This document shows positions 44,954 to 56,310 of a stretch of 64,000 bases of DNA, piece by piece (positions within the stretch are counted from its first letter, which is position 1; each line of letters starts with the position of its first letter). The translations under genes and the position numbers were made by a program. The stretch is from Prunus persica. Its lineage: Eukaryota > Streptophyta > Magnoliopsida > Rosales > Rosaceae. Below the pieces are notes generated by a model. That model worked only from the letters and a program-made list of their open reading frames with translations. It made no database searches and was not told the origin of the DNA. The stretch spans positions 22,045,169 through 22,109,168 of the forward strand of contig NC_034012.1 of the NCBI RefSeq assembly GCF_000346465.2, written 5' to 3'.

Positions 44954-47900
44954 TCAACGTTGCAGACACCAGTCAAAAGCGTCCATATCCTGCAACTGAG
45001 GACATGCAGCTGGAAACACCCCATTGGCAAAACCTGAAACAAATTCACAATGCCACGCTGCAGATGGAGCAAGACCAAGTACTGTGACATTTTTAAAGCA
45101 TATCCTTTCAAATGAAGCACCCTCAATGCCCCTCAATTCTGGGGCTTTTGTTGAATTCAAACTGAACACGTTGCTAATGAAAATTCCCTTTACTTGGGGA
45201 ACAGCTTTGGGATCCCATCCTTTGTCTGGGTGGTCATTGGCCCCTCTACTAAACATTATGGGTGCCTTCACCCTTTCCATCAGTATGTTACTTATACTAA
45301 TATTTGCTATGTAGCCCCCTCTACCTTTGTCCGTTTTTATGCGCACCCCAGCTGCAGAGTCCCAAACATGCAAATCCTCAATGGTCACATTTGAAATCCC
45401 ACCAGACATCTCACTACCTATTCCCACTCCAGAGCAAGTTGGAGTGGTGCCATGAACTCTTCTTACTATGATGTTTGAGCTTGGACGAGCCATTTTGATT
45501 CCATAGTGATCCCAACCACTTTTCACTGCTACAAGATCGTCGCCACTCTCAATGTAACAGTCCTCAATGCACACATTAGTGCTCGAATCTGAAACATAAC
45601 ATACAAAATTAAATTTGCAAAACAAATAAATTTCTTTATGCTAACTTCTTTGATTAGTTTAGATAAATCATTTTGCGTGATAGAAACAAGTTTCATACGG
45701 AAGTTAAATACACATAAAATATACTTGAGTTTCTTAATGTTAACTTCTCAAACTAATTTAGATGAATAGATGTTATGTTCAATTGACAGAAGAGGAGCAT
45801 ACCTGGGTCTATGCCATCAGTATTAGGAGCATTCAGAGGAGCCAAGATTGTCATGTCCTTGATAACAACGTTACTGAAACAAACACAGAACTATGAGGGG
45901 GCGATTAATTATTATTTTTTAAGCATAGAACGAAGATAAATGAAATTGGGCTAAAGTATGCCTCTGACATTTAGATGGGAAGATAGTTTATCAACCCTTT
46001 AATTGAAAATAAAAAGGATCTAAAATGCTATGCAAACGAGCCCTTTTTTTCATCTTCCATCAAGAGCCGTTTTATTATAGTTTTCCAAATCAGAGAGAAA
46101 ATAGATTAGAAAGTAGCTGGATCATTTGAAGACGACGAAAACAAACACAAAACAACAATCCTAATCGTTTTTTCCTGACTATAATGAAATCTCACTGTTT
46201 TAAGCTCCAACTACATTACGAATTAGCATTAACTTAAATTGATATGCAAATATGTACCCTCCAAAAACCAAACAGAAAGAACATATCAGGAAAAAGGCAG
46301 TGCACCTGCAGTAAACAGGATGGATGGTCCAAAATGGAGAATTGAGGAAAGTGAGGTTAGAGATGAGAATGTTTTGAGAGTTCATTAGCTCAAGCAGGTG
46401 ACCTCTGGTATGCTCCAGTGTTCTGTTCCACCATAGTTCCCACCACATTTTCCCCTGCCCGTCAATTGTCCCATTATTACCTGAAAGGCCCCAAATAATT
46501 ATTGACTCAATGCCTCCAGAAAGATAACAAAATTAATAAGAGTATCTTAGATATTGTTCACAAATTTTTTATGTATCAAAGGCATCACAAAAGATTTTGG
46601 ACACCTATTAGTGGCACCACAAAAAAAATTAACTTAATTAATGTATACAAATGCCATTTGGTTCTTAACCTACCACCTAATGAAGCCTAATACCGCCTTG
46701 ATGGTGCTTTTATGTCCACCATATTTAGATAATCCATCAAATTTTAAATTAAAGACTGGTGGCACTACTTGGTTCATTCTAATAAATCTGAAAATTGGTA
46801 TGACAATTCAGTCTTCTAGATCAGGGGCATGGAGAGACAACTGCATGTGAATATCATGTGCCCATTTAAAGAATAATAAAAGGCAGGTTTAAATCACATT
46901 CAAAGAATAAATATGCTCTGGTTATTGGTTAATCATTCATTAAATAAATGCACTTTTTTGGTCTCAGTCTTTATGCACGTATTTGATATCCACCATTCAC
47001 AACTTCATTTTGTTTACCATTGATTACTTAAAAGGGGAGAAAACAAAAGCCATGGGGAAGAAAATGAATAATTTTGGTACCTGTAATGACAACATTTGTA
47101 AGACCATCCCCATGAATAAGGCTTATATGTCTTCCTCCTAACCTCTCTCTTCCTCTTCCATAAGAAGGCAATGGCTCAATAATAGGCCATTGCTTCGGAT
47201 CCTATAAATAAAAGGGGCAAAAATCAACCTGATGAATCAAAAACTGAAAAACAAAATTGTATTTTATTAGGTGTTTTAAACAAGTAAGAATTGATTAAGG
47301 GTATTGAGATGGAAAAATTATCTTTGGCATCCTATTTGATTGACACACAGAGACAGAGCCTGCGATAATTATTATATTCGTCATTACAAAATGGAAAAAT
47401 ACTACCATTACACACACAAATTGCTCTTCACTTGGGACCATTCTTGTTAAAATCAACACATTCTTTTGTCTGGAAAATAAAATAAAATCAACTCATCTCA
47501 TTTGCCTGAAAGATGAATAAAGTAACAAAAGAAGGCAGAACCCCAGAAAAACAAAACAAAGTACAAAAGAGGCAATATATTATATACACAACACAAGGGA
47601 AGAGAATCATGCCGTTGAACTTGAATTAAACATTTTTGGGTGGGTGGGGGTGTGGGGTCCCTCTAGGCACCCGTGAACTTTCTCAACGCCTTTGTTAATA
47701 GAAGATGCTTCAATATGAACATGATAACAGTGACCTCCATTTGTAATGAGTAACAAAACCACTCCTAATCCATGCCATCATTACAACAGCAAACAAAGAA
47801 AAAGTAAAACACCATTTCCACAGTAATTTTCTTTGTCCTTCTGTTTTGCTTACTTTCTTGGGTTGTTTTCATGTAGGATTGAGTTTCAATTTTACCCATT

Positions 47901-48641
47901 TCAACCCAGAATTAAAAAATAAACCCCCATTTTTTTACATAAGTTATAATCTTACTGTAAATTAACTTAATTTACAGGAAGGGAATTCGAACTTGTGTGC
48001 AGAAGAGGGCGCATTGCCGTGACCGTGCGGCATAACCCACATATGCTACCCATCTTTACAAACAACCAAACAAACAAGAAAACCACTTCCTAAACCTTAA
48101 CGAAAATTAATCATTTTATAGGGAAAACAAACAAACAAACAAGAAAAAAGTATTGAATAAAGTAAAGAAAATAGAATAGATAGAATATTTTATTCACCTG
48201 GGATCCCAGAATTACAGCGCCCTCTTCAAGAAAAAGCGTGAAATTACTGGTGAGGTTAAAACTGCCCGTCAACCATCTCCCCTTAGGAACGTTCAACTGG
48301 GCCCCACCACTCTCCCCGAAACGCTGCATGTGGAGAATCGCCCTCCGAAAAGCTTCGGTGTTGGAGGTGGCCCCGTCGCCGACCCCGCCGAAGGCCTCGA
48401 TCGACATCACCACCTTCCTCTTGGGGACGCCCCCGAAGAACCCGGAACAGGTGCTCGGGTGATGATCCGAACGGGTATCGGATCCTGCGGCGGGCCAAAT
48501 CGACCCGACCCATGTGGGAAGACCCGCCATGGTTGAGAATGTTTGGTAGGAAAGGACAAGCATGATGGTGAAGAGGAGGAGCAGAGATGCCCATGTGGGT
48601 TTGATGGAGCTAACCAGTATGCTGGGTTTTTCTGCATCCAT
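44954..48641 (-). CDS. GH28 polygalacturonase-like protein
   Basis: Five exons on the minus strand (48641-48198, 47201-47081, 46480-46306, 45873-45803, 45588-44954) join in frame at GT-AG sites to give 481 residues. Glycoside hydrolase family 28 enzymes cut pectin backbones in the cell wall. An N-terminal hydrophobic segment (about 18-33, ASLLLLFTIMLVLSY) would act as signal peptide or anchor. The core begins SIEAFGGVGDGATSNTEAFR and includes DGQGKMWWELWW. The family motifs are NTDGIDPDSS (264-273), SGDDLVAVKSG (285-295) and RIKT (353-356). The third motif, usually containing GHG, reads CSGVGIGSEMSGG (322-334), so the usual histidine is absent; this is seen in one large plant GH28 subgroup annotated as probable polygalacturonase. 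Activity is therefore uncertain. It converges with PsaN. Confidence 0.93.
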
Positions 48642-49542
48642 TAATTACTGCTTTCTTACTACTTACGTGCATGAAAATTAAATACCCAGAAACAAAAAAA
48701 TGGAAAATGGAAAGAGAGAAGAAGATAATTATTATTTTTTAAATTGGGAGTTTTTTTTTTTTTTTTTTTCTGAAAAAGGGTGTGTTTGGATGATGAGAAA
48801 AAAAAGATGAAGGTGGGGGTGGGGGTTTGGAGGGAGGCAGCTGAGCTGGCTTTTACGTGAAGGTTGAGTGTGGAGAATAAGGAAGAAGGACGAAGGGGGG
48901 GAGAGTTTGTTTGTGTGGGGTCCGATTCGGAAAGTTGAAGAAAAGCTCGATCCGATTTGTTCGGTGTGGGAGGGGTGAGGATCGGGTGGTAGGCAGTAGC
49001 CGTGGGGTTTTCTGTTGATGTACGTGGCGGGATTTGATTGGGCGGTATGATTTACGTTAAAATTGGGTTGAATTAGAAGATTCGGATCGAGGTGGGTGAG
49101 ATGGGGAGACGACTTTGGAGGGTTTGTCTGGGCAGGCTTGTAGTGTTGTGAATTGTAAAGTGCATGGAAGTAGGGCGGCGGTGTGTGTGAATGTGATCAT
49201 GTCAGCAGTGAAGCCGCTCTTCACGGGAGTCTTTGAAAAATGTTAATTCTAATTGCGCGTAAATTTAATGAGACTGTACTAACGTGAAGCCTAGCCTAAT
49301 GTCCGTCTCCAAAATAAAAATAAAAATATTTATAAATAATTTTAACTGTTTTTAGGAGAAATAGTCCTTCAACTTACGTGGGGGAAGGTGAAATCGGGGT
49401 GAGGTAGGCAGTAGCCATGGGTTTTCTCATGACGTAAGTGGCGGGATTTGATTGTGCGATGTGATTTATGCTAAAATATAGGGTATTTGTTATCAAGAAT
49501 GCTTAAAGACACTAAATTTGTGTACTAAATTTGAGTCCCAAA
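48642..49542. other. GH28 upstream region with diverged internal repeat
   Basis: This holds a T tract (about 48750-48769) and CT/GA-rich sequence. A pair of direct repeats at about 48980-49065 and 49400-49480 shares GGTAGGCAGTAGCC, TGGCGGGATTTGATTG and TGATTTA. A further word, GAAGCCGCTCTTCACG at about 49211, recurs at 55841. No gene other than the promoter or 5' UTR of the GH28 gene is evident. Confidence 0.6.
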
Positions 49543-50075
49543 TAGAGTCGGCCCATGGCATGTGCGGGATGTGCGACCGCACAGGGCCCCCAAAATTTAG
49601 GGGCCTCCAAATGTTTTTAAAAGCCCAGCATTATATTATATATTTTCTACTACTTCTCGTTCTAAGCAAATTTGTATTCGAAAATATTATTTTCTGTTCC
49701 TAACAGGCAGATTACTCGTGAGTTGTGCGTGCGTGCGTGCAGCGTCTCTCCTTGCTATTCCCAAATCGCTTTTCTTTTATTTGGCCCCAAATTCACTTCT
49801 TCCCAACTTCTTCTTGACTCTTTCGTCCAAAAACAAATTCTTCTTTACTCTTTGGCAAGGCAAAAGGCGTGCTCCCTCTCTCTCTCTCTCTCTGGAATTA
49901 GCCATCATATGATTGCAAGTACAAAGCTAAAAAATCAGGTGAATCTCTATTCCTAATTTGTCAATGCTTTTCATATATTGTTTTTGTAATTATTTTACCA
50001 GAATTTTTGTGTCGTGAAAATCATATGAAACCGTCAAAATCATATGAAAGCTGCAAAAATCAAGTTCTAATGTCC

Positions 50076-50102
50076 TTTTTTTTTTTTTTTTTTTTTTTTT
50101 TT
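50076..50102. repeat. Poly(T) tract, about 27 bases
   Basis: A homopolymer run lies just upstream of the hAT transposase start codon remnant at 50143. It could be a branch/acceptor-side tract of a leader intron or simple slippage. Confidence 0.9.
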
Positions 50103-52148
50103 GTTTTGTTTATGATGTGTGTTATATTGCTATATTAGAAAAATGTTTAAAAGAAAACACTCATCTGGATATAGAAAGCGCCAACAAATGAGAAGAGTTG
50201 AAAATTAACTCAATCTCAGAAAGGTGCTCCTGATAAATTCATTATTAAAGAACCACAAGGTTTAGTTGAAAATCTTGAAAATGTAGGTCATGATGAACAT
50301 GCTAATGAAAATGTGGAAAACTTTGGTCATGCTCATGTTGAAAATGATAATGTCTCAATGAGGAGGAACAACCAAGTCAACTATTCCTTTAGATATTTAT
50401 CCTAGGACTTGGGATGGCCTAGATTTAAAATCAAGAGATGAATTATTGGCAAATGGTCCAAGAAGAGATCTATCAATTGAGAAGGGACCCAGTGATAAAT
50501 TCTCAAGACATTTCTCCTCGACGTTTTACACTCGTTATTTATCAAATGGAGATAAGTATTATAGGGAATGGCTGGTGTATTCCAAGCATTTGGATAAGGT
50601 GTTTTGCCTTTGTTGCAAGTTTTTATTAAGAACTCAAAATAAACTCATTAGCTAATGAGCGGTTTAATGATTGGGTACACCTTAGTGTGAGACTTAAAGA
50701 ACACGAAACAAGTGGTGAGCACATGATTAACATGAACACTTGGATTGATTTGCAAATAAGATTGCAAAAAAATGTTACAATTGATAAACATGTTCAATAG
50801 CTTATTAATAAAGAGAAAGAACATTGAAAGGGTGTATTAATAAGAATAATAGTTGCTGTAACATATATTGGCAAGTATAACTTGGCATTCCGTGGAAAGA
50901 ATGAGAGGATTCATGAAGATAGCAATGGAAATTTTTTGGGCTTAATTGAAATGATAGCTTAATGGGATCCAATCATGAAAGAACACTTGAGACGGATTGA
51001 TGAAAAAGAAATTTATCATCATTATCTTAGTCCAAGGATCCAAAATGAGCTGATTGCAAGATTAGCACATGAAAATCAAAAGTGCAATCATTCAAAAAAT
51101 TAAAAAAGCAAAGTATTTTTCTGTTTTATTCTTGATTGTACACCTGATATAAGTCATCAAGAACAAATGACCTTGATATTGAGGTGTGTGGATGTTTCTA
51201 CATATCTAATAAAAGTAGAAGAATTCTTTTTGGAATTCTTACAAGTTGATGATACATCAGGAGAAGGACTCTTTGAAGAATTACAAAATGTATTAAAAAA
51301 TCTTAAACTTATTATTGATCATGTGAGAGGACAAGGATATGATAACGGATCCAATATGAAAGGGAAAAACCAAGGTGTACAAAGAAGATTGTTAGATATA
51401 AATCCTAGAGCTTTGTACACATCATGTGCTTGTCATTATCTTAACTTGATACTTTGTGATATTGCGGACTCTTGTAGGAAAGCATAGGATTTTTTTTGGT
51501 GTGATACAATGTATTTATACCTTGTTTTCTCATTCCACAAAGCGCTGAAATTTTTTAAAAGATAATGTAAAGGGTTTAACTCTTAAACCATTGTCAACAA
51601 CACGGTGGGAGAGTCAAGTTGAAAGTGTTAAAGCTATACGATTTCAAGTTGTACAAGTAATAGAAGCTTTGCTCCAATTAGCTGAACAAGATAATGATTC
51701 TAAAATTAGGACTCAAGCTAATCATTTAGCAAAACTTGGACTTGGAAACTTTGAGTTTTTATTAGCTGTGATTATTTGGTATGATATATTGCAAGCTGTC
51801 AATTTAATTAGTAAAAAATTGCAAGAAAAAGACATGCTTATTGATGTTGCTAGGTCAAATAAAAGGATTGATTATTTTTTTTTTTTAAAGTATAGAGAAT
51901 TTGGATTTTCTCAAGCTATGTTTGTTGCTAAAAAAATTGCTACTAACATGGAGATTGATCCAAAGTTTGTGGAAAAACGTCAAATTCATAGAAAGAGGCA
52001 TTTTGATGAGAATCTTAATGATAAGTCTACACAATCAACTCATGAATCAGCTAAAGACAGTTTCGGAATTGATTACTTCTTATATATTGTAGATGAAGCA
52101 ATTGGTTCTTTGAAAAAACGGTTTGAACAATACCAAACATTTGAAGAT

Positions 52149-52701
52149 TGTAACATCCCACATCGACTAACGGAGAGGGGGTGATGTACCTTATATGTAC
52201 ATGCCCACCTCCATCTAGCACGAAGCCCTTTGGGAGCTCACTGGCTTTAGAATCATGGGAACTCCGAAGTTAAGCGAGTTGGGGCTAGAGCAATTCCAAG
52301 ATGGGTGACCCACTGGGAAATCTCTTGTGAGTTCCCAGAAACAAAACCGTGATGGCAGAGAGGGGGCCCAAACCGGACAATATCGTGCTACGGCATAGCC
52401 GATCCCGGGATGTGACAATTTGGTATCAGAGCCACTCTGTCGTGTGGTGCGAGTGTGCCGACGATGACGTTGGGCCCCTAAGGGGGGTGGATTGTAACAT
52501 CCCATATCAACCAACAGAGAGGGGGTGATGTGCCTTATATGTAGATGCCCACCTCCATCTAGCACGAGGCCTTTTGGGAGCTCACCCGCTACCTATTGAG
52601 AAGTCGCTTGTGAGTTCCCAGAAATAAAACCATGAGGGCAGAGAGGAGGGCCCAAAGAGGACAATGTCGTGTTACGGCGGAGTCGATCCCGGGATGTAAC
52701 A
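52149..52701 (+). mobile_element. Cassandra TRIM retrotransposon, TSD AAGAT
   Basis: LTR1 is 52149-52417 (TGTAACATCCC ... GGGATGTGACA) and LTR2 52493-52701 (TGTAACATCCC ... GGGATGTAACA). Between them lie 75 bp with a primer-binding site TGGTATCAGAGCC (52421-52433) and a polypurine tract AAGGGGGGTGG (52480-52490). The perfect repeat AAGAT flanks it (52144-52148 and 52702-52706). Terminal repeats in miniature with a 5S-rRNA-like region in the LTR define Cassandra. It has no coding capacity and would rely on other elements. Orientation is plus from PBS and PPT. Confidence 0.93.
52231..52338 (+). other. 5S-rRNA-derived segment in Cassandra LTR1
   Basis: The sequence follows 5S rRNA: ATCATGGGAACTCCGAAGTT, AAGCGAGTTGGGGC, TAGAGCAATTCCAAGATGGG and TGACCCACTGGGAAAT. 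Equivalents of the internal polymerase III control region are present: A box near 52268-52279, intermediate element near 52286-52295, C box near 52300-52310. LTR2 lacks this core. It is part of the retrotransposon, not a ribosomal gene. Confidence 0.85.
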
Positions 52702-53794
52702 AAGATATATTTGGTTTTTTATTTACTTTAAATAAATTAAACTTATTCGATGCAAATAATTTAGAATCATGCTGTGATCATTTGGAAATTTTTTTAAAAC
52801 ATGGCATGTCTTTTGATCTTGATGGGAAAGATTTGTTTGAAGAGTTAAAAATCATACGAGAGATTCTACCAAAAGAGGCAAAAACAGCCATAGACATTTT
52901 GAGTTCTTTAACAAGACTAAACTGTTTTCCAAATGCAATTACTGCTTATAGAATATTATTAACTTTGCTTGTCACAGTTGCATCTGCCGAGAGAAGTTTT
53001 TCAAAATTGAAGTTATTGAAATCTTATTTGTGGTCAACTATGTCACAAGAAAGATTAAATGGTTTAACTTTGATATATGTTGAAAGTGATTTCTTGGAAG
53101 AACTTGATTGTACTTGTTTTATTAATGATTTTGCCGCTCAAAATACAAGGAGGACAATTTTTAGATGATTTTGTAGCTGGTTTGGTTGCTGGTTGATGAT
53201 TGTACTTGCTTGGGTTCTTGAGTGTTGCTGGTTTTGTAGTATTTTGCTTCATTTTACTGGGTGTAGTTTTTTTGTATGTAAAAGAAAATTGATTGGATGT
53301 GAGTATGTGAAAATAGACCAAGGATGATCTTGATTCTATTTGTGGGTTCTAATGTAATTGATGCCACATAATGATTTTGGTTTAATTTATGATTTATAAA
53401 TTTTAAAATTTTAAAATTTTAAAATTTGTTATTTTACTTATACATATAAGGCCTCATCAGCTTTCTTCGCACAGGACCTCCATATCTAATGCACCGGCTC
53501 TAGTCCCAAATGATATGGCACCATATCATCTATTTTTATTCAATATAAACCAACATAGCTTGATTATATAAAAAAAATCCTCATTTTTCTTAAATTAAGG
53601 CTAATATAAAATAACATAGTGTTAACCTATTTATGTGATTTTTTTTCAATCAGTTAAAACAAAATTAATTGAATTCAAATTCACAATTGTAACATAAACG
53701 AAACAAAAAATATATATTTTACACAACAATTTTTAAAAATTCTTCAAAACATCACTTAAAATAACACCACACATACAACAACAGTAATACTCGC

Positions 53795-55217
53795 GTCTTT
53801 ATCTAAGTGGAATTTTCCGGTCTCTCTCTCACTGCGCAAGGAGAGTCGTGCGTTAGGGTTTCCCTACTTTCCACCATCATCCTTCTCCTTGATATGATAG
53901 CACGCGTTGTCGTCGTCGTCCTCCCTTGTCATCTTGTCGCCGACTCAGTTGGCGTCGATTCGTCTCTCTCTTCGGTCCTTCTGGTTGCTTTCCCCTATGT
54001 CTCGTTTTGTTCCTCTGGTTTGTTTCAGGATTTGCGTTGGGATGGGGTTGATCTCTTTCGCCTTGCAGCTCACGATTACGGCTTGTGCCCTCGCATCCCC
54101 TTATTATCCTTGTCTCATCATTGCCTTGGTGTCATATTAAGAGGGAGGTGGGTCAGGTTTGGCTATTGTCTTCGACGGGCTCGGGCTTTTTTTGCTTCAC
54201 TCTGACGAATTGGGGATGGGGGCTAGGGTTACGTGGATCTCTACGTGGATGTGGGGGTGTTTTTCTACGAGATTGCTTCCTTTTAGGGTGGGGAAGGTGT
54301 TTGTTGCGAGCTGCTAGTGGTGTAGGCGGTGGTTTCAGAGGTGTTTAGAGTCTCACATACGTGGTTTCGATCCTCTTCCTCTAGGGGTTGGGCAAGGTTT
54401 TCAACGGCTAGGGTTGATGGGTACCACCTTCTAATAATTTCCACAGGCTTGTTTGGTTATTCTATGATGGGGATTGCAGATCCGAGTGGTGTTGCACTCT
54501 CATACGGGCGACACCTTGTGCTCCTAGTTCCTTCTAGTGAGTGTAGCAGTTGTCTTAAAGTTTGTGCCGCTAAGGTGATGAAGAATCACCTAGAAAGGTC
54601 TCCCAGTTCTCCCTGATATATTTGTTGGAATGTTTGTGGGCTTGGCATCCAATAAACGTTCACATTATGATGATCTTCTATTGGAAGTTTGTCATGCTAA
54701 GGGGCCAATCTTGATCGCCCCCCCCCTCCCCGCCTGTCAGTTTAGGGATCTGGATTAGGAGATCATGATATGGTTTTGGTGCTTCGGTTGGTTCCACTCT
54801 GACACTCATTGTTTGATAGGATTCCATTTTGGTGGGATGCTCTTTGCTGGGTTTGAAGTTGTGCTTTGTTTTGTCTGGATTTGGGATAAATAGCATTTGG
54901 TGCTTCTGCTTTCTGTTTTGACGCTCACGACATGTTTTCGGTTTCGTACAAAGAACTATGCGTGCATAGAAGTCCTTCTTTGACAATTTTATGTTATGGT
55001 GGATGGTCTTGCTGAGTTTGTAGTGGTGCTCTATGTTATTTTGTTTGGTCTTTTTTCTTTGACTCTCATGTAGTCCAGTGCATATGTGGCACTCTTTTTC
55101 CTCTCTAGGGTTTCCCATGTGGTTTTACCTGGAAGGTTTTAATGAGGCTACGTTTTAAGTGTAGGTCCAATTGTATTGTTCTTTGAATATTAATGGATTT
55201 TCTCTTCTTAAAAAAAA
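53795..55217 (+). mobile_element. Shortened LINE with poly(A) and imperfect TSD
   Basis: The insert ends TTAATGGATTTTCTCTTCTT plus an A run (55209-55217). Flanks ACAACAGTAATACTCGC (left, about 53778) and ACAACAATAATACTCAC (right, about 55217) form a TSD differing at two sites. Near 54614 the words ICWNVCGLG recall the start of the LINE endonuclease, but only a short piece of it follows before non-coding 3' sequence. Upstream, 53807-54616 has overlapping frames of low significance in a GC-richer segment. It looks internally deleted. Antisense ORF 54678-55118 is not a gene. Confidence 0.65.
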
Positions 55218-55690
55218 CAACAATAATACTCACATATTTCAATTTTTTAAAAATATAATATTAAATGGCTTTGTTGTATGCTATTAAAACCTCTTGTTTC
55301 AATTTTCAAAAATACTCACAGATTTCAATATTCAATTTTCAACCTTTTTTTTTCGGTTATCGAAACTTCTACTCTATGCAGCTGTTATGCTATAGGGTTT
55401 TGGTGTTGATGATAAATATATGTATTTGATTTTTTTAATTCATTCAACTAGGTTAATTGACATAAGCTATAAGTTTAAAAATCAATTGGGCCTTTATTGA
55501 GTCTCCTCTTCTTCTTTTTTTAATTTAGTAATTAGGCAATTTTTTATTTTTATTTTACAATGAATGGGCCTTTATTGAGTTTCCTCTTGTTAATTTTGAA
55601 TTGAATGATTGGGTAACTTTTTTTACTCTTTTTATTTCAGAATATTTGGCCCTAACATAATATTTATATATTATAATTATTCATTTTTTT
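55218..55690. other. AT-rich stretch, no gene seen
   Basis: AT-rich sequence contains two imperfect copies of a GGGCCTTTATTGAGT(C/T)TCCTCTT block (about 55490 and 55566), suggesting an old tandem duplication of about 77 bp. Confidence 0.5.
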
Positions 55691-55840
55691 ATAAATAACA
55701 TTGGTGTGTATATGGAGATTTATACAAATTGGAAGCCCTAGGCGGCCGCCTTTCTTGCTTGTGCCCAGGGTTTGTCTTGTCTTCTTGTGTTCTTGTTTTG
55801 TGAATAGTAAGGAAGGCGATGGTGCGATGAAGGAGCAGAG

Positions 55841-55935
55841 AAGCCGCTCTTCACGAGAATCTTTGAAAATGTTAATTTTAAGTAGTCTTCTTGGAGGCGC
55901 TTCCTCAATGGCGCATAAACGAGACTATATTAGGG
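55841..55935 (+). repeat. Diverged copy of GH28 upstream sequence
   Basis: GAAGCCGCTCTTCACGAGAATC, TTTGAAAATGTTAATTT and, after a gap, GCGCATAAACGAGACTATA match 49211-49285 in order and orientation. A preceding GGCGGCCGCC-containing part (55740) may be the edge of a hAT-type end. Nothing here encodes a recognisable protein. Confidence 0.6.
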
Positions 55936-56212
55936 TTTAGTCAAACCAAGAAAACAGAAACTATATTAATGTTAAAATTAAAGAAGAAGGGTTTTTGACT
56001 CAATTAGTCCCTCAACTTGTGCACAAGTTGCATTTTGGTCCCTTAATTAAATTCTTCATTCAAATGACCCGTTTACTCTTTTTTATGGGTACCATAAAAT
56101 TTTATATCAAATTAAATCATGTGATGCTCACATGATATATTTTAGGGGTAAATAGGACTTTTGATAGCTATAAAAAAATAATAAATAAATTGAAAAAGCT
56201 ATCTTTAAGAGC

Positions 56213-56310
56213 ATCTACAATGAACTTTCTAAAATATCTCCTTAGACAAATTTTAGGGAGAAATTGAAAAAATACAACCCCAATCATGCTCCCTAACCAC
56301 ATCCTAAAGT
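56213..56310. mobile_element. Partial copy of the GAGCATCC MITE
   Basis: It begins AAGAGCATCTACAATG and follows the first ~100 bp of the MITE at 38690 (CTCCTTAGA, AAATTTTAG, GAATTG/AAATTG, AAAAATACAAC). The rest is missing. Confidence 0.7.

Larger units (their letters stand above)
50143..53168 (+). pseudogene. hAT transposase (TTF zinc finger, ZMYM1-like), split by Cassandra
   Basis: From MFKRKHSSGYRKRQQ at 50143 the trace passes through several stops. Recognisable parts in order: YPRTWDGLD (about 50400); a TTF-type zinc finger (REWLVYSKHLDKVFCLCCKF, about 50567-50625); the DUF4371-like region ([25 protein letters not shown], about 50880-51040); the catalytic-core words [17 protein letters not shown] (about 51318) and [15 protein letters not shown] (about 51415); an alpha-helical part (51591-52148, ending YQTFED); and after the Cassandra element IFGFLFTLNKL and the hAT dimerisation block with TVASAERSFSKLKLLKSYLW, ending at 53168. 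Removing the TRIM restores YQTFED-IFGFL. It is not translatable. Confidence 0.87.
49543..53502 (+). mobile_element. Complete-ended hAT transposon, TSD GTCCCAAA
   Basis: The termini are TAGAGTCGGCCC at the left and, reversed, TAGAGCCGGTGC at the right. The perfect 8-bp repeat GTCCCAAA flanks them at 49535-49542 and 53503-53510. An 8-bp TSD is the hAT signature. The GCGGGATGTGCGACCGCACAGGGCC stretch just inside the left end is partly self-complementary. The element encodes a decayed TTF-zinc-finger/hAT transposase and contains a Cassandra TRIM at 52149-52701. Confidence 0.9.

Noticed and set aside
48238..48594. Several frames on both strands in GH28 exon 1
   Set aside because: They are shadows of a GC-rich true exon that joins in frame with four more exons.
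52231..52338. 5S rRNA gene
   Set aside because: It lies within a Cassandra LTR with PBS, PPT and target duplication, and departs from 5S rRNA at its ends and several bases.
54678..55118. 146-codon minus-strand ORF
   Set aside because: It is antisense to a LINE 3' part, lysine/histidine-rich without a family match, and explained by base composition.
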